DNA of 34,106 nucleotides, taken from Acanthamoeba lenticulata (Eukaryota > Discosea > Longamoebia > Acanthamoebidae). A program made the translations under genes and the position numbers. Positions 28,103-34,106 of the stretch are shown piece after piece; position 1 is the stretch's first letter; each line of letters starts with the position of its first letter. The DNA is taken from contig NAVB01001732.1 of assembly GCA_002179805.1 (NCBI GenBank), forward strand, positions 1-34,106. The letters run 5' to 3'. The notes beneath the pieces were generated by a model. That model saw only the letters and a program-made list of their open reading frames with translations, ran no database searches and was not told where the DNA came from.

Positions 28103-28190
28103 AGCGTGACTTATGTTGCGTCGTTGATCGTTAAAATAGACACACGGACCCTTGTGCTTGCCGCAAGTTTCTTGAGGACCCCCAACCTTC

Positions 28191-28340
28191 ATGTGGTCTG
28201 TCACAGCATTCACTTACAACGGCCAAACGCAAGTGCCCACTGGTAAATTACATCTTGTCTATCCACAAAGTCAAATGGTCGCCATCAAGGCGCGATGCAT
28301 AGGTCTCGCCTTTTTCGTTGTTGGTCGAGCTGCTGCAACT
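28191..28340 (+). pseudogene. possible arrestin-like fragment
   Basis: A plus-strand frame reads WSVTAFTYNGQTQVPTGKLH and LVYPQSQMVAIKARCIGLAF. The pattern of a glycine, then a spaced strand G-x-hydrophobic, then IKARxIGLA resembles the first strands of arrestin-like proteins. There is no continuation and no start with support. Treat this as a weak lead. Confidence 0.2.
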
Positions 28341-28469
28341 CGCACCACCGGGATAAACGTCCGCCACCCTGGAAGGGAAAGTAGGACGGTGTGCAAGTCC
28401 ATAGAGTTAACCACGGGTCACAGATAACTCATAAATACTGACCGCTGGTTGAGTGGCAATGGCAACGCA

Positions 28470-28850
28470 CCGACCAGCCGCTCGATGTTCTCGTGGTCCT
28501 GGCCGCTCAGCAAACTCGCCTCCGATCTGCTCACGCAACGGAAGCCTCATCAGCCGCACGCCAACTCACTTGGGAGTCAACCCGCAAAAGCGCGAGCGAG
28601 ATGGCGTGTGTGCGGCTCTCGAAAAGTAGTCGTGTGGGCACCGGGCAGCACGAACTGCTTCACCGCCACCTCCTGGCCCTTGTTCTGGCCTGCACTCATC
28701 GTGATCACGTTCGTCGTGGGTCAGTTGTCGTGCTGGAGCTGCGTCACGATATAGGGGCTTGGAGAGGGGAGTGCCTTTCTTGACCAGAGAGACAGAGCCA
28801 CGGGCGATATCGCCCTGGATCTGGATCTCTGAGTGCTCGATCTGGAACCG
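28470..28850 (-). pseudogene. protein kinase N-lobe, frameshifted (half of a split gene)
   Basis: On the minus strand FQIEHSEIQIQGDIARGSVS followed by LVKKG is a glycine-rich loop. NKGQEVAVKQFVLPG holds the VAVK lysine (codon at 28660-28658). SEASLLSGQDHENIERLVGA is helix C and the start of beta-4, with the Glu expected to pair with that lysine. A 43-nt GT-AG stretch (GTGAGT...GAGCAG) lies between the lysine block and helix C and may be an old intron. At least one further frameshift is needed. Kinase similarity stops at about 28470, just where strand beta-4/5 should follow. That missing continuation is what the C-lobe at 25161 begins with. Confidence 0.75.
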
Positions 28851-28879
28851 TTTCAGTCCGGCAATTCGTGGCCGGTGAC

Positions 28880-29385
28880 AGTCAATCGCAAACGCAAATT
28901 CCCCATCTTAGTCTGTGGCCTCCGACGGTTATCGACATCGTCTGCAAGGCGGACCGGGGCAACAACTACACACTCGGCAAGCCACACCACAACTCTCCCT
29001 CCCTCCCCATGCCGTCAATGCTGAGAAAGAGAACAGGGATCTGGTGTTAGTCTGCCGTCTGGGCGATGCTCTCGGACCATTCGTGCAGAAGAGGCGGGCC
29101 AAGAAGCGGAGGGGGCTTGAGCTCATCACACGGGTCGAAAAGGAACCGTGCCAGTGTCCACCTCGACTCCCTGCAGGAATTCGCGGATCAGTAGTACGTG
29201 ATCGAGGAGTACGTGCGTCAGATGCGCGGCGAGTGTCCATCCGACGCTGACATTGAGCCCATCACGGAAGACCTGTCGGCGTGCCAATTCGCCGGCAGCC
29301 TCAAGCCCATTATGCTCAGAGTGGGCGTGCATCGTGGATCACGTTGTTTGCCCCAAGTGCGGCCCGTGTTTAACATGACTTAAGG
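28880..29385 (+). pseudogene. unassigned coding fragments
   Basis: Plus-strand pieces read as protein in different frames: TVIDIVCKADRGNNYTLGKP; ENRDLVLVCRLGDALGPFVQ; IEEYVRQMRGECPSDADIEP with ITEDLSACQFAGSLKPIMLR. They could be one decayed gene running toward 29383. I do not recognise it. Confidence 0.25.
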
Positions 29386-29389
29386 TGTC

Positions 29390-30840
29390 AACGACGACTA
29401 CTCCACATTGATGGTCTCCTGGTGGCGTTCTTCATGTCAGCGTGGCTAAAGATGGAGCGCAAGTTGATGCCAGTCTTCAGGCTGGACGGGGAGCATCCTC
29501 ATCTCCATTGTGTCCTCTCGCTCAGATCCCGAGAAGATGATGACTTTCAACGAATGCAACCAATTAACTCTCACAAGCCTCAAGCGCCCACATTCGACCT
29601 AGGTGAATAGGCCGCATCCGCATCGAAGCGCTCGTAGCCAGCAAAGCAGTTGACCACAACCACCTCGGTTGCCCTCGTGTCCAGCGAGGACTCGTTGCAC
29701 AGAATCGATGGAGGTCACTGTTGAATTACTTCAACATCTACGACATTGACACGAGAAGATCACACAAACTTTCTGGGCTGTGCCAAATGGTGGCGCCGCA
29801 CATGCAGCAAGAACAAGAACTGATTGTTTCCCCAGTCATGTTGGCCCATATGGCAGTTGGCGCAGCGGAGGCTCCAGGCCATGGAAGGAGGCTGGGCAGT
29901 CTCAGGCAGTTTAGCATGGGCGCGTGGCCTGCAACAGATCAATTTGTGTCGTTCGCTTCAGGACACCTTGTCACAGCCAAGCCACAGAGGAACAATTAGT
30001 GGGCGTGGTCCTCATGACTTCAATTGTGAGACTGCGACCCCGAGATACATTGCATTAAAATTATGCTGACGCAGAACTTTCAGTCTCGCTTTGCATTTCG
30101 CTCGTGGGTATGGCCTGACGGTGTGGCTTGCTATGCGTACTTGGCTTGTTGGCACTTGCTGCCTGTCACCAGTTGCGGTTGTCGTCAGCCATGTGGGTCG
30201 GCGACTGCGTCCGCAATGGCCGGGAAGACCCCCACCAGTACCGACTGTAGCCCTCTCTGGAGCCACTCCACAGGGCCAACCACCTTTGACTCAACCGCCA
30301 CGGGGCCGTCCTGCTGCTCTTACTGCTTGTGCACGTCTTTGTATGCAATCAGGGCAGATTTCATGGCAGCCATTCTCTAGTGGTTCTCTGCCTTGGCCTG
30401 CAAGTGCGGTGTTAAGGGGAGCAGTGCGTATGGTGTGCTTCGCTTTACCCGTTGTCATTGCAGGCACGTCCACGGTGTGATGCAGGTGCATGCGCTGTGC
30501 CATATTGGCGGGAGCAGCGCACTTGGGTGGCACCAAGGCGCAGATTCGTGTTGGCGGTCACCGCAGAGGGAATGCACGCCAAAAGCAGGGGAGGGGAGAG
30601 AACGAGAGTGAGATGAGAACCTTAGGCAACGGAGCAAGGTTAGATCTGGCAAGTACTCCCTGTTCCTCCCGGCACAAGCTTGACGTTTTTGTCCGCGGCT
30701 GACGGGTTTGGTTGGCCCAACCGAGAATTGCGGACAGGCCCTAACGCGCCAACCTGAAAGGCCTAGCGCGAACACGAGCGCGACAGGACCAGAAGTCGCA
30801 GGCGGTTCGGGGCAGCAATACTTGAGGGGCTGCCATGCGA
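29390..30840. other. subtelomeric stretch without a confident gene
   Basis: Short overlapping frames only. NYFNIYDIDTRRSHKLSGLC at 29721 reads naturally for about 20 codons but leads nowhere. No repeats or RNA genes seen until the tRNA-like element at about 30845. Confidence 0.35.
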
Positions 30841-30844
30841 CGAT

Positions 30845-30925
30845 GAGACGGTGCTCCCAATGCTTTTGCAAGGGAAGCATTGGTCCAAGGGTTCGAATCC
30901 CTTTCATAGCGACCCTCACACAGCG
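30845..30925 (+). ncRNA. tRNA-like remnant with a perfect B box
   Basis: AAGGGTTCGAATCCCTT forms a perfect T arm with the B-box consensus GGTTCGAATCC. It is followed by TCATAGC-G, the right length for an acceptor strand plus discriminator base. Upstream, GGTGC/GCATT can pair as an anticodon stem, but the loop is about 21 bases, and I find no GCTATGA acceptor partner or normal D arm. It is probably a decayed tRNA or a tRNA-derived element rather than a working gene. Confidence 0.35.
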
Positions 30926-30929
30926 TCAG

Positions 30930-31280
30930 GGTTGGGCTTGAGTTTGGATCACAAGGAATATCAACAACGGCCTCCTCCTTGGCCGTCCTCCGCGGGGCAA
31001 GTGTAACCAGCCAACTTGGCCCGAGCAGGCTAGCCCGCATGCTTCAGAACTCCTTGCCGACCTTGGCGGCGCAGTAAGCCAACGTAAAAAAGCAACAAAC
31101 TGCCAACCGATGGGACTAGTAGGTCGAGAGAGGAAATAGACCACTTGGTCCTCGCGTTGCAGTTGTAGTTGAACGGGATCGCTGTGGATGAGCTTGTCAT
31201 CCCACTTCCGGCACCAGTTTTGATGCAACTTTCGACATGTTTTGCACCTGAATCCTGATTTCATGCTCATTTTGGTGATG
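30930..31280. other. spacer with one CCAA-module copy
   Basis: AAAAAAGCAACAAACTGCCA followed by ACCGATGGGAC near 31085 resembles the modules clustered at 24535-24980. No gene is seen. Confidence 0.35.
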
Positions 31281-31288
31281 ACGACGAC

Positions 31289-31549
31289 GTGGGAAGAGAG
31301 AGCGCTGAACGCTATGGTAGAGGATATGTAGTGATACAGGTGCTGGTGCCTGAGATCGTCGGTGTTGTGCTTCTCTTCGTGGTCCTCGTCATCGCAGCCG
31401 CAGTGGCGATCGTGCTATGGAAACAGACACCTGTTGCGAGGCCCCTCCAAAAACGGTCCTGGGCGAACTGTTTTCATATCGCATGGCAGTGGAAGGGTGG
31501 GCGTGGGGTGTGCGCGACGCAAAGGTGCTTGACCCGTGTGCCTCTCTGA
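31289..31549 (+). pseudogene. fragment with a transmembrane segment
   Basis: The plus-strand frame contains VPEIVGVVLLFVVLVIAAAV followed by AIVLWKQTPVARP at about 31348-31440. This is a clear 22-25 residue membrane helix with a basic, cytoplasm-like flank, as in single-pass receptors. No ectodomain or kinase is joined to it in frame, and the frame has no ATG at its start. It is likely a receptor remnant. Confidence 0.4.
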
Positions 31550-31985
31550 TCAATTCAACTTGCTCTGTTTCAACCTGGCTGTGCTCATCATCTTTGCGTT
31601 GTAGCAAAGGTTGAACCTGCGGCAATTCTCGGCGCCGAGTGCAGAAACGGCAGGCACAATAGCCACGTGTGAGCGTGCGCGATACATCCACTCGTCTGCT
31701 CGGCCACGTCTTGTGCCCAGTGGCTGGCCCACCCTCTCGAACTATCAACAGGCTGCATCCACTTTTCGCTTTTTCTGGGTACGGCGCTGTTGGTGGGATC
31801 AAGGCAGCGGCATGAGGATCGTTTGCGCCCACCGCCACTAGAGCGATGATGCCAGTCCGTCCCTGCCCTGACTTGCGCCCAGCCCCGCGTACATCGACGC
31901 TACTTTCCAAGCGGGCCACCATGAAGCGCGGACGCCCTCTGGTTGGTTACCGGCGTCGATGTTGACGAATACAATGAGTGCGTAA
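31550..31985. other. stretch without a recognisable gene
   Basis: Open frames exist on both strands (minus 31389-31922, plus 31611-31841) but neither shows motifs or a clearly protein-like composition. Confidence 0.35.
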
Positions 31986-31988
31986 GGG

Positions 31989-32320
31989 TCAGCTCCCGAC
32001 GGTGCGTGCCCGCGTTGGGGAGGAGTGCGGCACGTACCTACCACGGCGAACGGCTCTACGTAGTGAGATCCGTTTATGCCACTCAGCAGTCTTGCAGCCC
32101 CGCATGGTGCACTTGACCTCGCCTTCTTGATCGACCATCAGTGGAGTGGTCGGCAGCGACTTCTCCGCCATAGGCTGTCGCCTCAGAGCGACCACCACGG
32201 TCTGTCCCTTCCAAGTCCGCCCAAGGCGTAAACAGCCCTGGCCACTGAAATTGAATTGGTAGTGAAGAGTGGTGGTGCCCGTGACAGTTGCCAGTGTGCG
32301 AGTGGGACCAATTGCTGCTT
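31989..32320 (-). pseudogene. unassigned coding fragment with spaced cysteines
   Basis: The minus strand reads TLATVTGTTTLHYQFNFSGQ, then GCLRLGRTWKGQTVVVALRR, then DQEGEVKCTMRGCKTAEWHK and RISLRRAVRRGR in one frame. A strand-rich half and a short Cx4C element are visible. The preceding codons in this frame contain a stop, and a neighbouring frame (GRLDLGARLTIDVEGHKQQL) may be its upstream part. I recognise no family. Confidence 0.3.
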
Positions 32321-32665
32321 GTGCCCCTCAACGTCGATCGTCAACCGTGCACCAAGGTCAAGTCTTCCCTTATCCATCCTCTCCTCCTCGGTGGCCATTG
32401 CGTTAGAATGAACAATGCCGTCTTGGAATTGTGCAACTGGGCTCATTTCCAAGACGGTTGGTCAGGTGAGGCCAAGAGTTACCAGAAACTGCGCTTGGCT
32501 TGTCAAGGCCCTAAGCCACCAGCTGCTGCACCTGTCACCTGAAAAGCAGAGTGATTCGATAAACCCTGAACAAACATTGACCCACCACCTCCACAGGCCA
32601 TGCTGAAAAGGCACCATTCATTCTTCCCTCTTGATGCACTCTCCGCTATACATTGTGCTGGTGGC

Positions 32666-33110
32666 CTAGTGGGTGTAGTTGGTGATGATGAGGTGCGTGG
32701 AGGAGGCAACCTGCCGATTGCGCTTCATGTTGTAGTTCTTCGCATAGGCCGCCCTCATGTAGCCACGGTATATACCAAAACGCCTCGAGCAGCGGCTGCC
32801 CGCTGGTGACGAGAGCGTTGCGAATATAGAGGTAGTTGGCCTTGGTATTGGGGTACCTCCCCACCAGAGAGGCCAGCCGGGGTCCCCAGCCTGCCTGCAC
32901 CTGCTGGTAGATAGTTGATCACCAGCGGTTTGGAGTCAGCAACAACATTGGTCCCTATTTGGTTGAGGTGAAAGTAGGTGGCGCCACCACCAACAAAGGG
33001 TTCCACGCAGAGGTCAAACTCACTATGCACCTGGGGATGAAAGGCGCATAGTGCTTGATCTCTGTCTGCTTGCCTCCCAGGTAGTGAAAGAGAGGCGCCA
33101 AGGGGCGCAG
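32666..33110 (-). pseudogene. D12-class (Dam-like) DNA N6-adenine methyltransferase remnant
   Basis: The minus strand carries APLFHYLGGKQTEIKHYAPF, the N-terminal AdoMet-binding motif (hYxGGK) of D12 enzymes. After a frameshift near 33030 comes FDLCVEPFVGGGATYFHL, motif I (EPFxGGG), then VVADSKPLVINYL, the ADxNxxLINxY-like motif. Another shift gives NTKANYLYIRNALVTSGQPL, and a third RGYMRAAYAKNYNMKRN, ending HLIITNYTH and TAG at 32668-32666. The DPPY catalytic motif is not found, and the whole spans about 145 codons against roughly 260-280 for the family, so an internal part is lost. These enzymes methylate adenine in DNA and occur in bacteria, phages and large DNA viruses. The remnant is inactive and lies about 0.9 kb from the telomere array. 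Confidence 0.75.
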
Positions 33111-33319
33111 CAGGTGTATCTTGCTCAAACAAGCCCCAAGAGCCAATTGACTGAACTGGCCAGGTGACACCAATGGCTTGATACGGATTACCGTAGGTGG
33201 AACTGCCACTGTTTCTGTTGCTGCCTGCCAGTGGCGCGATGGCGCTCCAATGATGCATCTCTCAAGGTGGAGCAGGTGCAGCACTGGCGTCCTTGACTTT
33301 ATGGCCGCAGGTATTCTCA

Positions 33320-33988
33320 TGCTCGTCTAACAAGCACTGCAGCTGCAGGGGCAGGAGGTGGGGCCATCACACTGTATCACCTTCCCGTGCCTGTGGCAGA
33401 GTGCGACCGGCCAGCCTCATGTCATTGGTTGGTCGCCTCTGGCGGTGCCGCCAGACTCTGGCACCATAGGTCCCATGGGGCTCCCACAGTGGCGAGAAGC
33501 TTCGCAGCACTGGCAAGGTATCGAGCGTGTGGTCGTTTGCAAAATAACAACGATTGGAGACCAGCCCAAAACTGACTAACCTGCTGCGTCATCGCTCTAT
33601 TTGATTTTCACAGTGAAGGCCTTCAGGGAACCAGGCGCCTGGGGGGATAGGCCTGGTAGCTTTGTTGCTTTCGAAGGGTAACCACTGAGGGCATCACGGG
33701 AGCCCCCGTTCGTCCGCCGTCAGGACCCTCTTCTTTGTCGCACACAGCCCAGGGAAGGACTTCCCACCCCCCTTGCTCCACGCCCTCGTACAACCCCTCG
33801 CCCTTCCCTTCCGGCCGGCAGCCTTTGGCGCCCTTGTGTCTTAGCGGCAAAAATAAAATTGTTCTCTGGTTTGGCCAACAAAGGCATTGTGGAAACCCAA
33901 ATTGCGTTCTGCGACCACACTCACGGTATTCACAAATCTCGCCATTTACCAGATGCTTGCTGTGAAAGGCACCGAACTACACTTAATT
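33320..33988. other. subtelomere-proximal spacer
   Basis: Only short overlapping frames and a Pro/Ser-rich pyrimidine stretch near 33730-33830 are seen. No gene, satellite or interstitial telomere repeat is visible before the array. Confidence 0.5.
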
Positions 33989-34106
33989 GGGTTAGGGTTA
34001 GGGTTAGGGTTAGGGTTAGGGTTAGGGTTAGGGTTAGGGTTAGGGTTAGGGTTAGGGTTAGGGTTAGGGTTAGGGTTAGGGTTAGGGTTAGGGTTAGGGT
34101 TAGGGT
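33989..34106 (+). repeat. telomere: (TTAGGG)n
   Basis: From 33989 to the window edge the sequence is an uninterrupted run of about 19 TTAGGG units. The G-rich strand reads 5'->3' outward, as at a right chromosome end. Perfect units with no variants at the inner border suggest telomerase addition directly onto unique DNA. Confidence 0.97.

Noticed and set aside
1..34106. The window being a giant-virus genome rather than host DNA
   Set aside because: A TTAGGG telomere, GT-AG introns, a chromodomain retrotransposon and kinase/receptor remnants all point to a eukaryotic chromosome. Viral ancestry is only plausible for single genes.
1..34106. CRISPR array or bacterial operon signals
   Set aside because: No regularly spaced identical repeats with unique spacers, and no ribosome-binding-site-led gene strings were seen.

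Overview
This window is the end of a eukaryotic chromosome. Its last ~118 bases are an unbroken TTAGGG array running 5'->3' toward the window edge, so everything else is subtelomeric DNA. The host is most likely an Acanthamoeba-type amoeba. Supporting signs are the G+C-rich coding stretches, short GT-AG introns (55-62 nt), AATAAA signals, TKL-type kinase and F-box remnants, 27-residue ankyrin-like repeats with the GCPWD signature known from Acanthamoeba and its giant viruses, and a chromodomain-type Ty3/gypsy retrotransposon. The organism is an inference; the telomere and the introns are seen directly.

The region is a gene graveyard with a few intact genes. Intact or plausibly intact: a Fic-domain protein (7281-8408), an F-box/ankyrin-like repeat protein (26546-28102), a secreted Cys-rich protein (23332-23781), two small convergent spliced genes (5205-5595 and 5645-5997), a 79-residue protein (11494-11733), a spliced minus-strand gene (11961-12382) and a 139-residue protein (20056-20475).

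Broken: three relatives of one F-box family (1380-1772, 2852-4359, 15639-17245), of which two carry complementary deletions; a protein kinase whose N-lobe (28470-28850, minus) and C-lobe (25161-25700, plus) fit together as one gene cut by a ~3.3 kb inversion around the F-box/ankyrin gene; a D12-class DNA adenine methyltransferase remnant next to the telomere (32666-33110) with a second scrap at 21.26 kb; a Ser/Thr/Pro-rich receptor-like gene whose membrane segment is cut at the edge of a 369-bp LTR (14074-14442), followed by the 3' end of a Ty3/gypsy element; and several reading frames broken by TGA codons.

Three processes recur. Dispersed duplication with partial loss makes paralogous pieces at separate loci. 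CpG-to-TpG/CpA change explains many of the lesions (in-frame CGA to TGA, HRD to HCD in the kinase, four sites in the methyltransferase scrap). Foldback, template-switch-like events left long near-perfect inverted repeats. F-box, GCPWD-repeat and D12 methyltransferase genes are all known in amoeba-infecting giant viruses, so part of this subtelomere may be endogenised viral DNA; that origin is inference and needs phylogenies.
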